Shown here: positions 1 through 10,110 of the stretch, piece after piece
Position numbering within the stretch: the stretch's first letter is position 1
Layout of the letters: every line of letters begins with the position of its first letter
Assembly: GCA_012269545.1 (NCBI GenBank)
Contig: JAAXKB010000011.1
Coordinates: 1-62,665 of the forward strand
Source of the DNA: Gammaproteobacteria bacterium
Lineage (GTDB): Bacteria; Pseudomonadota; Gammaproteobacteria; Pseudomonadales; Azotimanducaceae
Direction of reading: 5' to 3'
DNA: 62,665 nucleotides
The notes under the pieces: generated by a model
What the model was told of the DNA's origin: nothing
What the model saw: only the letters and a program-made list of their open reading frames with translations
Database searches by the model: none
Program-made: the position numbers and the translations under genes

Positions 1-85
1 TTTTCCGCCGCCGCAGCCCCGGCGCTTCTTACAGTGCGCGACTGTCAAACCCGAAACTGGCAAAACCGAAGAACCGGGATGGCGC

Positions 86-1765
86 TCATCGCTCGTAAAC
101 CAATTCTCCCTGCAAGTAGGTTTGTGCCACATCAAGCGCCATTAATTCTTCCTTTGGCAGGGTCAGAATGTCAGCGGGCAAAACGATCATATCCGCGTAT
201 TTACCGGGCTCTAGAGATCCTTTGATATCCTCATCAAAATTGATGAACGCACTGGTCAGGGTATAGCCTCGCACGGCCTCTTCTATCGTGATCGCTTCAT
301 CCGGGCCGTAAACCGTGCCACTCATCCCCTTGCGCGTGGTCGCAGCGTACAGACCAACCATGGGACCAATGGGCAGAATATCGCTGGATAGCGCGACGGT
401 AATGCCGGCATCCATCGGCGAGCGCAGCGGATTATTGTGGGCTAGGCGCCAGCCATCCAGATTCGCGGCATAGCGACCCTCAAGCGTGTAAGTGAAATTG
501 GGCTGCTGAGTGATATGGATATTGTGTTCTGCCATTTTCGCCATGGTCTCCTGCGGCGGACGCATGGAAAAGTGATTCAGGTAATGCCGATGATCCTGTC
601 GTGGGCTGCGTTGCAGCGTCTGGGTCAGCGTATCCACGACCAGAACGATAGCGGCATCGCCAATAGCGTGTATGCCCATCTGCAACCCCGCGTCGTGAAT
701 TTCATTGATCTGTCTGACCAGCTTGGCCTGGGCCATATTCAGATAGCCTCGGTACTCTGGTTTGTCCCGGTACGGCTTCAGAGTGTAGGCAGCAGGACCG
801 GTAAAACCGCCATCCACAAATATTTTGATCGGCCCGATAGCCAGCCAGTCGTCGCCATCGCCAACTTCTTGTATCAGCGCCTTGACAGCCGCAGGGTCGT
901 CCCATTCGAACTGAAGCTTCGCTCTCGGCAGGGGTACGGCGCGCTCAGCGTATACAGACTGCCAGCGGCGATAGTCCTCCGGAGTTTTTTGCGCATCGGT
1001 GATACTGGTAATGCCCTTGGCCAGCAAACTGTTGAGGTTTACCGCGAGACTGCGCCTCAGTTCAGCCTCTGTTGCAGGCGGCACCAACTGAAGAATGAGC
1101 CCGTGACGCTCGCGCACAATGCCAGTGGGCTCGCCCGTCGCATCACGTTCAATCACGCCGCCATCGGGATCTGGCGTTTTCGCATCAATGTTGGCGGCTT
1201 GCAGCGCCAGACTTGAAGCGACTGCGCTGTGAGCACCAGCCCGCGTAAGCACCACAGGGTTGTCCGGCGCGACGTCATCTAGGTCGTAACGCGAGGGTTT
1301 ACGCTGCTCCACCAGCTCATCCTCAGACCAGCCGTATCCGGTGATCCATTCGCCTGATCCCAGCAGGGCAGCCTTGTCTCGCACCAGTGACTGGATCTCC
1401 ACGATGGAGGAAACGTCAGTCAGATCGATATAACGTTGCGCATCCCCGGAGATATGCGTGTGGGAGTCAACGAATCCTGGCATGAGTGTTTGACCTGAAA
1501 GATCCACGGTCTTCTGCGCGCGGTAGCGGCTCATCAATTCTTCACCGCCGCTAGCGACTACTCTGCCGTCGGCCACTGCCAATACCGAGTGAATGCTAAA
1601 GGCGTCGTCCACGATCAATATCTGGCCGTTGTGAAAAAGTAAATCGACAGATTCGACATCGCCCGAATCGGCAGCGGACCCGGCTAGCTGGTCATCACAT
1701 CCGGCACTCAAAAACAAAACAGCGGCCAGACTGGCGCTCATCACAGACGAAAATATAAATCTCAT
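86..1765 (-). CDS. Lipoprotein amidohydrolase, YtcJ-like (Amidohydro_3)
   Basis: Predicted metal-dependent hydrolase of the amidohydrolase superfamily, 559 aa, probably anchored in the cell envelope. The start at 1765 is chosen because a GGAGG ribosome site precedes it and the protein then opens with a lipoprotein signal ending in lipobox LSAGC (Cys23). A longer reading frame to 1825 lacks these signs. The metal-binding HxH occurs in [10 protein letters not shown] about residue 100, and later family motifs are visible: [16 protein letters not shown] and [11 protein letters not shown] near the C terminus. The YtcJ group acts on amide or ester bonds of varied small molecules, so the substrate cannot be read from sequence. 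It stands alone, transcribed toward the left edge. The fold is secure; the substrate is unknown. Confidence 0.88.
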   Translation of the reverse strand: MRFIFSSVMSASLAAVLFLSAGCDDQLAGSAADSGDVESVDLLFHNGQILIVDDAFSIHSVLAVADGRVVASGGEELMSRYRAQKTVDLSGQTLMPGFVDSHTHISGDAQRYIDLTDVSSIVEIQSLVRDKAALLGSGEWITGYGWSEDELVEQRKPSRYDLDDVAPDNPVVLTRAGAHSAVASSLALQAANIDAKTPDPDGGVIERDATGEPTGIVRERHGLILQLVPPATEAELRRSLAVNLNSLLAKGITSITDAQKTPEDYRRWQSVYAERAVPLPRAKLQFEWDDPAAVKALIQEVGDGDDWLAIGPIKIFVDGGFTGPAAYTLKPYRDKPEYRGYLNMAQAKLVRQINEIHDAGLQMGIHAIGDAAIVLVVDTLTQTLQRSPRQDHRHYLNHFSMRPPQETMAKMAEHNIHITQQPNFTYTLEGRYAANLDGWRLAHNNPLRSPMDAGITVALSSDILPIGPMVGLYAATTRKGMSGTVYGPDEAITIEEAVRGYTLTSAFINFDEDIKGSLEPGKYADMIVLPADILTLPKEELMALDVAQTYLQGELVYER

Positions 1766-2010
1766 TGGAACCTCCAAAGGTGAAGGCGTCGCCGCTCTTC
1801 CACTATTCTTCTTTTTGCCAATCAACGCGCTAGGGCGTAGCGGGAAACTCAGCCAGTTTGCCCTGACAGGGTTTCATTCAAAAGTGCTGATGTTTGCTGC
1901 TTTGCATCAGCCTAACGGTTACACCAATCGCTATCACGCCGTCGGTTGGCGATAGAATGTCGTGTCCCGACAGGCGACTGACCCTAGCTGGCGGCAAATT
2001 TGGCACGCCA

Positions 2011-2217
2011 CTACTCTTTGTGCGCTGGTTTCTTCGCCAGATCTGCCAAGAGCAGCGCGATCATCGTCTGCGTCTCAAGCACAAATGCGATGGCCTGCGC
2101 TAACCCGTCTTCTTGCTCAATGTCGCCTAGCCAACGGGATACGGAGGAAACCAAGCGACGAATGATCGCTAAGGTTTGACTCGTCATCAGGATCACACCA
2201 GAGGAGCACCAATGCAT
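2011..2217 (-). CDS. Possible small protein, unknown
   Basis: Candidate 68-aa protein in an otherwise empty stretch of about 410 bases (1826-2238). An internal ATG at 2187 would give 58 aa. The composition is protein-like, with an amphipathic middle (LAIIRRLVSSVSRWLGDI), acidic patches and a Lys-rich tail, and no excess of Cys or Pro typical of noise. Against it, neither start has a convincing ribosome site, and I recognise no family. It would lie just downstream of the exported protein ending at 2239 and could be co-transcribed. The rest of 1826-2238 shows nothing I can support. Confidence 0.3.
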   Translation of the reverse strand: MHWCSSGVILMTSQTLAIIRRLVSSVSRWLGDIEQEDGLAQAIAFVLETQTMIALLLADLAKKPAHKE

Positions 2218-2238
2218 TAGCGCCTGTACCGCATGCTC

Positions 2239-3132
2239 TTATCTGGTCTGAGGAAACACTGCCACGTGGGAGTTTGGATTGAGCTCCCCATTGGGATCTA
2301 CAAGGTGCCCGGCAGGGAAGGCAACCACGGTGGCGGGAAGCATCGTGTCCAGACACAAAAAATGATTGTTGTCGTTATCGCCCAGTTCCGCCAATGACGC
2401 AGGTGAGACATTGCTTGTCGAACCATCGGCATGCTGCAGCGTGACTCGATAAAGCCCGCGCTCGGTGTCACCCGGTTCTTCACCGTCCGGCAGTCTCACA
2501 CCTCCTGTCCAGGTTACCCGCACCACCTGTTGCGTATCGCTTGGGCACGATGTACCGCGCCCGGACTGCGACCAAATCTCTCGAGAGACGACTTCTGCCC
2601 AAACAAGCGTTGGCCCAGCATCAAGCGCAATGACGTCGGTCTGAGCACCGCGGAAGTTCGCCGCCTCGCCATTCGCTGCATCAGACATCAAGTCATCTAC
2701 CACCTGCACATGCACTGGCGGGTCATCGGTGGCGTCGCCAAACTCCCCAATCAACAGAACGGTTCTTGTCTCGCCGGGATCAAAAGCTGGCCTGAGCGTC
2801 ACGCACATGGGCGTGCTGCTGTAACCCGACTGCCTGACAACACGAAAGTCTTCTGGTTGAAGTGTTGCAGGGTCTACTGTTTGCGACAGCACTACCGGCA
2901 TGCCATCTTCTCCCGACGCGCCCAGACAAAGCCTATTCGCAACGAAGGGCAAGCCGTTATCCAATCCAAAGAATGCTGAGAGCAGACGCGGTGACGGATC
3001 AGCTGCGCCATCAACCATCAGCCGTTGAGACTCCGTTGACCCAAGTGCTGTGGGTATCTGGCTCAGTGCCGCCAAGGCAGCTATTGCGGTGCACGTTTTC
3101 ATCATTCCAATCAACTTGAACCTCTCGAGCAT
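2239..3132 (-). CDS. Exported protein of unknown function
   Basis: 297-aa protein with an N-terminal signal peptide. From Met10/11 it reads MMKTCTAIAALAALSQIPTALGS, so cleavage is expected after about residue 31. The start is uncertain: 3132 (used here) and 3105 (Met10) are both possible, and neither has a strong ribosome site. The mature part is rich in Asp, Pro and Thr, with scattered Cys residues (RLCLGAS, TPMCVTL, TSCPSD, FLCLDTM) that could form periplasmic disulfides. There are no membrane segments after the signal and no catalytic motif I recognise. It is separated from its neighbours by about 200 bp on the upstream side. Likely a periplasmic or secreted accessory protein. Confidence 0.75.
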   Translation of the reverse strand: MLERFKLIGMMKTCTAIAALAALSQIPTALGSTESQRLMVDGAADPSPRLLSAFFGLDNGLPFVANRLCLGASGEDGMPVVLSQTVDPATLQPEDFRVVRQSGYSSTPMCVTLRPAFDPGETRTVLLIGEFGDATDDPPVHVQVVDDLMSDAANGEAANFRGAQTDVIALDAGPTLVWAEVVSREIWSQSGRGTSCPSDTQQVVRVTWTGGVRLPDGEEPGDTERGLYRVTLQHADGSTSNVSPASLAELGDNDNNHFLCLDTMLPATVVAFPAGHLVDPNGELNPNSHVAVFPQTR

Positions 3133-3333
3133 AAACGTTGGGTTATTGATACAGGCCTCCCTACATTGATCAAGTGCTATAGCACCGCAGACTCATTTTG
3201 TCTGCTTTATCGGCCAGCATACCCGCAAATTCCGATAAACATTGCCCCACGAGAGCGCGCCTGCGCTAAACCGAAGGACTGCGAGCTGCACTTTTGACAA
3301 ACTCTAGCGACTTGGCCGCGAGCACCAATAGAC

Positions 3334-4401
3334 CTATGTTGAGCGGATCAAGTCGATGATGACCTGCGCCACCTGATCAGGAGCGCCTTCCTGAACAAAG
3401 TGACCTCCGCCCTTGATGGTGGTGTGAGGCAGCCCCTTGGTGCCGGGCACTTTTTTCAGGAATTCGATTTCGCCACCCTTCGTTACCGGATCGTTATCGG
3501 CGAAGGCACAAAGGAAGGGTTTTTCAAAGCTCTCGAAAAACTCCCAAGCCTTGCGCTGCTCTTCGAGCCAAGGAGACGTCGGCAGTGTGGGAACCTGACT
3601 GGGCATCGCCCGAGGCCCCATCTTGTAGCTCGGGTCCGGGAAGGGAGCCTCGTAGGCGATCGCAATGGGCGTTGGCAAGGGCGACGTCATGCCAAGCTTG
3701 TTCAGCAGCAGCTTGAGCAGCTGCACGGGCAGTGCCGGAGGCGCAAGCATCATGGACATCATAAAACCTATAGGCAAATCGACGGTCTCCCAGCACCACT
3801 TTTGCCAATAGGCGAATTTACTCGCGGGGTGAGCACCTTCACGCATACCGCTAATCGCTTTTTGCATTTGCGGCAGGCTGGGCGTCGGTGCATCCGCGCG
3901 GAAAGCCTCTACGGCGGCTACCACCTCACGCGGCACATCGGGATTATACGGCAGTCCCGTGTTGGAGACGACCACACGGTCAAAGCGTTCCGGGTAATTC
4001 ACCACCAAACGCAGGCCGATCAAACCACCCCAGTCCTGACCGAAAAAGGTGATGCCGGAAAAATCATTTGCTTCCAGCCAATCGCCCATCCACTGAACCT
4101 GACGTTGATAACTGTAATCTTCTCTTGCCGCAGGTTTATCGGATCTGCCATAACCCACCAAGTCAGGAGCGATCACGCGCATGCCCGCAGCGGTCAGATG
4201 GGGAATGACGTGCCGATACAAATAACTCCAAACCGGCTGGCCGTGCATACACAACACGACAGGACCCTCTATCGGGCCCTCGTCCAGATGATGAATCCGA
4301 AGGTCAGTGCCGTCGTGTGTTTGTATGGTGGTGTAATGCGGCGCGAATGGATAATCGACCAAACCTTCAAAGCGCTCGTCCGGGGTTCTCAGTATCTGCA
4401 T
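3334..4401 (-). CDS. Haloalkane dehalogenase-like alpha/beta hydrolase
   Basis: 355-aa alpha/beta-hydrolase closely resembling haloalkane dehalogenases of the DhlA (HLD-I) type, which replace a carbon-bound halogen with hydroxyl through an Asp nucleophile. Visible features: oxyanion motif HGQPVW (53-58), nucleophile elbow GQDWGG with Asp123 followed by the halide-binding Trp124, an acid Asp near 302-304 (FADNDP), and catalytic His334 (GGGHFVQE). Length and motif spacing match the family. Many environmental homologues of this type have not been tested on halides and may act on epoxides or esters, but the Asp-Trp pair favours dehalogenation. It starts at ATG 4401. The next gene upstream on the strand is the broken esterase, 286 bp away, and nothing else is seen in that gap. 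Confidence 0.85.
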   Translation of the reverse strand: MQILRTPDERFEGLVDYPFAPHYTTIQTHDGTDLRIHHLDEGPIEGPVVLCMHGQPVWSYLYRHVIPHLTAAGMRVIAPDLVGYGRSDKPAAREDYSYQRQVQWMGDWLEANDFSGITFFGQDWGGLIGLRLVVNYPERFDRVVVSNTGLPYNPDVPREVVAAVEAFRADAPTPSLPQMQKAISGMREGAHPASKFAYWQKWCWETVDLPIGFMMSMMLAPPALPVQLLKLLLNKLGMTSPLPTPIAIAYEAPFPDPSYKMGPRAMPSQVPTLPTSPWLEEQRKAWEFFESFEKPFLCAFADNDPVTKGGEIEFLKKVPGTKGLPHTTIKGGGHFVQEGAPDQVAQVIIDLIRST

Positions 4402-4687
4402 TGCAGGACCTCCTCATTTAATGCTTTACATTATATAGAGCGGGTTTGTCCCTGAGAAGCCAGAATGCTGGCGGAAACGAGTTCAAGGCGGAGCATATGG
4501 CAGCTGGAGTTGGCACCGTTACTCTGCAGGTTAAACAAGCTTTGCTGCGGTCTCACGATTCAACAGCGCATGCTCCTGGCAACTGAGAATAAGCTGTATT
4601 TTTCGCGTTTACCGCCCAGATTCAGTGCGAACAGGACCGTATACGCACTTTTTCACACCATCCATGGTAACACCGAGTTGCTTGCTG

Positions 4688-5732
4688 CTATTGGTCGAAC
4701 ACGTCATTCAGAAACTTGAGCATGACATCCAGCGCCTGCGGCGCATTGTCCGCAAAACTCACGCCCAACAGAGAATTCGATCCGGAATCGAGGAAAGCGT
4801 GTCCTCTGCCCTCATGCTCCCAGTACTGAGCAGACTGTCCGGCTGCAATCAGCGCCGCCTGATAATCCTGCACGGATGCTGGAGTAGTCACCGGATCCTC
4901 ACTGCCGACAGTAAGTAGTTGCGGCGGCAGCAGGCGCTCGGTTGCAGCAGGTATGTTGTGAGCTGGCGACACCCCATCATAGAGCTCAGGATGACTTTGC
5001 ACACTGTAGTCGCTGCCAAACACACCGCGAGGCATCGCGCCGCCAAAATACCAAAAGGGATTTTTCCACGACTCGAAACCGCTGCCGGCGCGACCAGAGA
5101 GATCAAAGACTCCGTAGCTCAGTATCGCAGCCTGCACAGCCAAACCGTTTTCAGCAGCGATTTGTTCGGCGGTGGTGCCAGCGGGCAAGTATGATGGCTG
5201 AAACGCCAGCTTGTCCCGAGAATAGCGGTTGCTACTGAGGTTGGAGCCGAGATTGACCACTGCAGCGGCCAAGTGAGCACCGGCACTGTCTCCGGTTAGT
5301 GCGCGACCCGCCGGGGATCGCCGCCGTAACGCGCAATATTTTTTTGACCCAAAGCACCGCACCAAACGCGTCGTTGACGATTTCGTTCAACGTAACGGTG
5401 TTGCCCTGATCACCTAACAAGCGATCATCGACATTACAGACAACGTATTCGCCGTTGCTGACCATGTATTTGGCAGCCTGCTCCATGATGGACTTGTCGT
5501 TAATCAACCAGCCACCGCCATGAAAAATGACCAGCACCGGAAAAGACGCCTTACCCGACCGAGGCGTGTATATATCCATACCCAGATCAAATCCTTCCGG
5601 GGCAGACCAATGCACATTTGAGGCGACGGTATAACGACTGGGGTCGTTGTGAGTCAGTGGCTCCTCTGGCGCCGCACAGCCCACAAGTAAAACCGCAGCC
5701 CAGCACATGCCGAAGTTCCTCAAAACTGTCAT
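4688..5732 (-). pseudogene. Frameshifted lipoprotein esterase (BD-FAE/alpha-beta hydrolase_3 type)
   Basis: One alpha/beta-hydrolase gene split over three frames. The first part (5732 down to about 5346) has a lipoprotein signal with lipobox LLVGC and the oxyanion motif HGGGW. The last part (about 5302 to 4688) has the nucleophile motif GDSAGAH and a C-terminal His in EGRGHAFLD. Between them, the third frame reads NIARYGGDPRRVA, exactly the canonical linker before LTGDSAG. The break is explained by a run of seven A on the coding strand (plus strand T at 5339-5345) where eight are needed, and an extra GC in GCGC at 5301-5304. Either the gene is newly inactivated or these are sequencing/assembly errors in two low-complexity spots. 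Intact it would be about 340 aa and act in the envelope on a small ester. Confidence 0.85.
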
Positions 5733-5820
5733 TCATCCGCTCCGATCCATTACCGAGGCTAGGGCCTGACCCGAGCAACGTCAGGTCGACCTGCCGGTCA
5801 AATAGACTCGTTAGAGGCGC

Positions 5821-7083
5821 CTAGTCTTTCGCCTTTGGCTGTCCGGAAACGAGGCCCTCCCGACCGATACCCACTGGTGCACTCACGCCGCCTGCCCGCG
5901 CCTTACCGACCACGTCTCTGAGCGTATAGGAGGCGTTAAGCTCGTCAGCACCAGAGTTTGCGTTCAGTTCGCCAACGCGATGATAGTTGCCGGCATCTGC
6001 GGCCAAACGAAATTCCACCAAGGCCCCGGCCGCTTCATCCGGCATACCCTGCGCGCCAAATCCGTGCCCCTCGTTGGTCTGAGTACCGGTTGTCGCCTGA
6101 TAACCCATACGATGCAGCAGTTTCGCGCTGGCGCGCTGCAGCACCTCGGGTCGTACCGATAACATCCAGTTTTCCTGCTGCCGCATCCAAGGTTTTTGCA
6201 TGCCGTTGAGCATGACGATTCTCGGTTCATCCGTATGATTGATGCCCGTGCCGTGCAGCAATCTGCCATCGGTAATCACCATGGTTCCGGCTTTTGCATC
6301 CAAGTTGATCGCCGGTGGCAGCTTGCCGACAGGTTTACCCTCGCGTACCGCATCGGAGAGCGCCACGTGACTGCCGGGTATTAGCAGCGTGCCTCCAGTT
6401 GTTTCATCGATGTCAGTAATCGGAGTCAGGATATTCACCGACATCGGGCTGCGGGAATCCAGTGCATTTCCTTGGTCTTGATGCAGCGCTTGGGGCACAC
6501 CGCCTTGCAGAGAGATGGCAGCAATCAGCGATGTACAAATCCAACCCGGCCCCAGTGCTTCGGTCACCAATTGTTCAACCAACGGGCCACCTTGAGCAAT
6601 GTCTGGATGTTGCTCTACAAACAGCTCGAAACAGCGTCCCTTGTTTACGCAGCAATTGATGTTTTGGCCGCTCGGCGTGCGCTGGGCAATGCCTGCGAGC
6701 CTCTCACCCTCGGCTTGCTCCAGCACACGATTACGCATGATCTTGATCTGATCTGCCGACAGGGCATCCTCGACTTTGCAGTAACCCCAGCGGAGCAGAT
6801 CGGTACGCAGCCGATCAATGTCCTTGCTCGGCTGAGGCAGATCCTGATCACGCCAATAGGTATGCTTTGCTCCAATCGTCGTGTCGTAATACGAACCCGG
6901 CTTGAACTCCCAGTTGCCCCACTCACTTCTGCGCTGGGGTGACACAAAGTAAATCTCAGGATTGTTTGCCAACAGCGATGCCATAGGTTCCTTGGAGCGA
7001 GTCTGGTCACGATAGATTTGTCGGTCTGGCGAAGATTGTTGGGCAATAAAGCTGGGATCGAATTCCTGCGGTATGTTATTCAT
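5821..7083 (-). CDS. Phytanoyl-CoA dioxygenase (PhyH) family Fe(II)/2-oxoglutarate enzyme
   Basis: 420-aa member of the PhyH family of non-haem iron, 2-oxoglutarate-dependent hydroxylases. The iron triad is visible: H201-x-D203 in LHQDQG, and distal His277 in LLHGTGINHT. An N-terminal extension of about 85 residues precedes the catalytic domain, and a Gly/Ala-rich tail of about 100 residues follows. No signal peptide or membrane segment, so cytoplasmic. The ATG at 7083 has an AAAGGA ribosome site 9 bases upstream. It lies 56 bp behind the DUF7009-like gene and in line with the molybdoenzyme, so the three may form an operon. Bacterial PhyH proteins hydroxylate many substrates, and none can be assigned here. 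Confidence 0.85.
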   Translation of the reverse strand: MNNIPQEFDPSFIAQQSSPDRQIYRDQTRSKEPMASLLANNPEIYFVSPQRRSEWGNWEFKPGSYYDTTIGAKHTYWRDQDLPQPSKDIDRLRTDLLRWGYCKVEDALSADQIKIMRNRVLEQAEGERLAGIAQRTPSGQNINCCVNKGRCFELFVEQHPDIAQGGPLVEQLVTEALGPGWICTSLIAAISLQGGVPQALHQDQGNALDSRSPMSVNILTPITDIDETTGGTLLIPGSHVALSDAVREGKPVGKLPPAINLDAKAGTMVITDGRLLHGTGINHTDEPRIVMLNGMQKPWMRQQENWMLSVRPEVLQRASAKLLHRMGYQATTGTQTNEGHGFGAQGMPDEAAGALVEFRLAADAGNYHRVGELNANSGADELNASYTLRDVVGKARAGGVSAPVGIGREGLVSGQPKAKD

Positions 7084-7139
7084 TCGCGAAAGTCCTTTGT
7101 CAATTTGGCGCTGCCGTGGGCGGACGCTTGATACACTCG

Positions 7140-7508
7140 TTACGTTGAGGCTTTGGGGTTCTTGAATCGATTACTCTGATTCTCGCCGCCTCTGGGTTCC
7201 AAGCATTCGAAATCTTTTTCGATTGACAGCACCAAAGAGCCCGTGGCGAGCGAGAGCGTTTCGTAGATACCGACCTGCGTCTCATCACCGGCCCAAGCCG
7301 CAGCGGCCCCAACAGAAATAACAACTCGGATGACGCCGTCACGAAAGTCCACGCTGCAAGGAGCCTCGGCTGGCTCCAAGACGTAGCGAAACGTACCTCC
7401 GCCCGGGAAATACGTCGCGCGCCCTACCTGACGGCCAGCACCGATTTGATCCACTTCCGCCCGGTCCAATCGCAGTCGTATCGTGTTGTCCAATATCCTT
7501 ATTTTCAT
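7140..7508 (-). CDS. Short DUF7009-like protein, molybdoenzyme-associated
   Basis: 122-aa soluble protein starting MKIRILDNTIRLRL, followed by RAEVDQIGAG. This N-terminal pattern recalls the small DUF7009 family, which I remember beside molybdopterin oxidoreductase genes. It sits 172 bp downstream of such a gene here, on the same strand. The predicted structure is mostly beta strands up to about residue 105, then a polar tail. There are no cysteines arranged for metal binding and no signal peptide. A role in maturation or cofactor delivery for the neighbouring enzyme is only an inference from position. Family assignment is from memory, so moderate. Confidence 0.7.
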   Translation of the reverse strand: MKIRILDNTIRLRLDRAEVDQIGAGRQVGRATYFPGGGTFRYVLEPAEAPCSVDFRDGVIRVVISVGAAAAWAGDETQVGIYETLSLATGSLVLSIEKDFECLEPRGGENQSNRFKNPKAST

Positions 7509-7680
7509 GACCAGCTGGGTTTAGCCTCCCGTCTTAGCAGCGGCACGATGATCATCATTAGGAAACGCTGTTTCATCGGCTTTGCCTGTTTGATTGTTCA
7601 CGAACACACAATTAGCAAAACGCGCGCACAGGGGCGAGCCCGCAGTTCCAAGCGTTTGCGAGCGATGGATAGCCATCGGA

Positions 7681-9921
7681 TCACGAAGCCGCATGCTCCT
7701 CAACCGCTGCATCCGACCGCCAGTCGCTGGATTGTGTGCGATGCAATTGAGCTGGCTGCTCGGCTTTTTCGAGCTTGCCCGGAAAACCTTTGAAATGCGG
7801 CACACCCTGCTCATGATCAAGCCATTCGTCTTCGTCAGAGCACAGCACGGCATCCGAGGAGATAAAGGCACCGGCCAGATCAACCTCACCACGCAATTCT
7901 GGGTACCACCAACCGTGGGGCACGCGGATATGACCCTCCTTCATTGTGTCGTGCACGGCGACTTGTGCGAGCACCGCGCCTTGGGGCGTGGAAAGCTTCG
8001 CCCAATCGCCGTCCACAAAACCCTCTTTTTGCGCATCTGCTGGATGTAAAAACACGTTGGGCGCAGGCATGCGACGACGCAGGGATTCGATATTTCGCTG
8101 ACCCGTCTGGAAGAAAGGATCTTCCCGAACGCCGGTAAACACCAAATAGGGGAACTCATCCGGCTGGACGGGTAGTTCGCGGTAATAAGGCAGGGGATCA
8201 AAACCCAGATCCGCCAGCACGCTAGAAGCTAGCTCAACTTTGCCCGATGGCGTGGCAAAACCTTTTTGAAGGTATTTGCGAAATTTGGGCTGGGGCACTT
8301 CCATGTAGGCTGCACTCTCAAACTCGGCAAATGTTCGCCCGCCTCTGGACAATCGATAATCCAGGATGTCCTCCAACGAACCCCATGGGAACTCGTCGCC
8401 GAACCCCATACGATGCGCCAGGTCGGTCCAGAACTGGAAGGTGCTACTCGCCTCTTTCGGCGCGTCGACTACCTTTTGCGAAAGGGCTAATCGTGTGCCC
8501 CAAGACCACCCGTCTGCAACATGATTCCGCTCCGAAAAGACATCGCCGGGCAACACGTAGTCCGCCAGCATCGCGGTCGGCGTCATGAAAATCTCGTGGG
8601 ACACAATGAGCTCTTGATTCTGCAGGGCCTGATAAATCTGGTGCTGATTCGCATAGCTCAACAGCGCGTTATTGCCCAGACAGAAGAACGCTTTAATTGG
8701 ATAGGGATCTTCCAATGCCATGGCGCGAAAAACATTGGTCGGGTTTGCCATATGGCAGCCCATCACAAGATCTGCGTAGGGGAAACCCCAAGTTCGCTGG
8801 GTAGGTTCTTTCAACATTTCAGCAACGCGATACGTGAATACCGGGTGATCGTGAAAACCCAGCTGCTTTTCTTTTTGCCCTTCAGGCAGGCGTTCGTGAA
8901 GACCCAGCTCAGATTCCGGAATATAGGATTCGGAGAACCCCCCCAACATTTCGCCACCAGCCACATCCAGATTGCCGGTCACTGCACGCAGAATGGAATG
9001 CAATCTGATCGCGGAAGTTGATGACAGTTGCTGATCCGTAATCGGCGTCCAGGGAATCACCGCGCCATTAGCATTAGCGTACATCCGCGCTGCAGCAGCA
9101 ATGTCCTCTTCTGCAACACCAGTAATGTCGGCGACCCGCGCTAAGGGATACTCATCGACACGCTGCTTTAGCTCGTCAAAACCAACGCACCAGTCTCGAA
9201 CGAATACCTCGTCATACAGACCCTCGTCAAAAATCACTTTGAGCCAGCCCAAACACATCGCAGCATCCGTACCGGCTTTCAAACGCAAGTGGATGTCCGC
9301 ATTTTCAGCCTGATCCGAAACGCGAGGATCGAGAACGATCAACTTTGCGCCTCGGGCTCGCGCTGCGCGTATGGCATTGTAGATGGGCGTCCAAGAGTGC
9401 TTACGAGGATTATGGCCAAACAATACGATGCAGTTCGCGGCCCCGAAATCCGGCTGGGGAAACCACCCATAGGTCAGCCGGTTGACTGCTGCCGTATTGC
9501 CCGCGCACAACGCAACACCGCTGATCCAGTTTGGCGAACCCAGCAGATTCATGAAGCGCCGGTCAAGGCTGTGCGTGGTTTGCGTATTCCAACCAGACGT
9601 GGAGACGGCTAGGGACTCCGGCCCGTATTTCGCGGTAATCGAACCGAGCTTTTCGGCGATCTCGTCCATTGCTTGTTTGTAGGAAATCTCCTCCCATTGA
9701 TCCTCACCGCGTTCGCCAACGCGCTTTAGCGGTTTGGTCAAGCGATCTTCGTGATTGTGAATCAGCGGTACAGCAGTTCCCTTATAGCAAATGTTAGGGG
9801 CTAATGCCGGATTGTCGTGAGCAACGACGCGAGTCACCTTGCCGTCCTCTGCCGCCGACCGCAGCTGACAGCCAATATCGCAGACCGTGCACACCGAATA
9901 CTTTGTTTTCATTGATGTCAT
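7681..9921 (-). CDS. Molybdopterin oxidoreductase with N-terminal [4Fe-4S] site
   Basis: 746-aa member of the DMSO reductase/formate dehydrogenase superfamily that binds bis-MGD molybdenum or tungsten. The N-terminal iron-sulfur site is clear: C11-x2-C14-x3-C18 and C45. Cys139 in VALCAGNTA sits where the Mo-coordinating residue lies, as in formate dehydrogenase, Nap and acetylene hydratase. The C-terminal part (about 600-720) is the cofactor-binding barrel. No Tat signal precedes the cluster, so it is cytoplasmic. ATG 9921 has a GGGGAA site 6 bases upstream. No iron-sulfur, cytochrome or quinone-linked partner subunit lies nearby; only a DUF7009-like gene and a PhyH enzyme follow. The reaction is unknown. 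A self-contained hydroxylase or hydratase is as likely as an oxidase with a distant partner. Confidence 0.9.
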   Translation of the reverse strand: MTSMKTKYSVCTVCDIGCQLRSAAEDGKVTRVVAHDNPALAPNICYKGTAVPLIHNHEDRLTKPLKRVGERGEDQWEEISYKQAMDEIAEKLGSITAKYGPESLAVSTSGWNTQTTHSLDRRFMNLLGSPNWISGVALCAGNTAAVNRLTYGWFPQPDFGAANCIVLFGHNPRKHSWTPIYNAIRAARARGAKLIVLDPRVSDQAENADIHLRLKAGTDAAMCLGWLKVIFDEGLYDEVFVRDWCVGFDELKQRVDEYPLARVADITGVAEEDIAAAARMYANANGAVIPWTPITDQQLSSTSAIRLHSILRAVTGNLDVAGGEMLGGFSESYIPESELGLHERLPEGQKEKQLGFHDHPVFTYRVAEMLKEPTQRTWGFPYADLVMGCHMANPTNVFRAMALEDPYPIKAFFCLGNNALLSYANQHQIYQALQNQELIVSHEIFMTPTAMLADYVLPGDVFSERNHVADGWSWGTRLALSQKVVDAPKEASSTFQFWTDLAHRMGFGDEFPWGSLEDILDYRLSRGGRTFAEFESAAYMEVPQPKFRKYLQKGFATPSGKVELASSVLADLGFDPLPYYRELPVQPDEFPYLVFTGVREDPFFQTGQRNIESLRRRMPAPNVFLHPADAQKEGFVDGDWAKLSTPQGAVLAQVAVHDTMKEGHIRVPHGWWYPELRGEVDLAGAFISSDAVLCSDEDEWLDHEQGVPHFKGFPGKLEKAEQPAQLHRTQSSDWRSDAAVEEHAAS

Positions 9922-10110
9922 CGTTTTCCCCAGAAAAACAACTGTGCTTTGATACTAAACATAAATTGAAAAAATAGGAGCACCTTTCACTCAAACCCCG
10001 ACGCTCAAAACCAAAACAATCTTGCCTCAATGTCCAAGCCGGGGCTGATTTGTCTGCGCACATTTTCGCTCTGGCTTTTGTAGCATCTCGCTCCTTCATA
10101 ACGGACCGCA

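Noticed and set aside
1-85. Possible gene fragment at the left edge
   Set aside because: The 85 bases before the amidohydrolase stop have no continuing frame with protein-like composition.
3400-4455. Long plus-strand open frame (351 codons) opposite the haloalkane dehalogenase
   Set aside because: It has no recognisable domain and an unnatural composition rich in Arg, His and Cys. The minus-strand gene has a complete catalytic triad.
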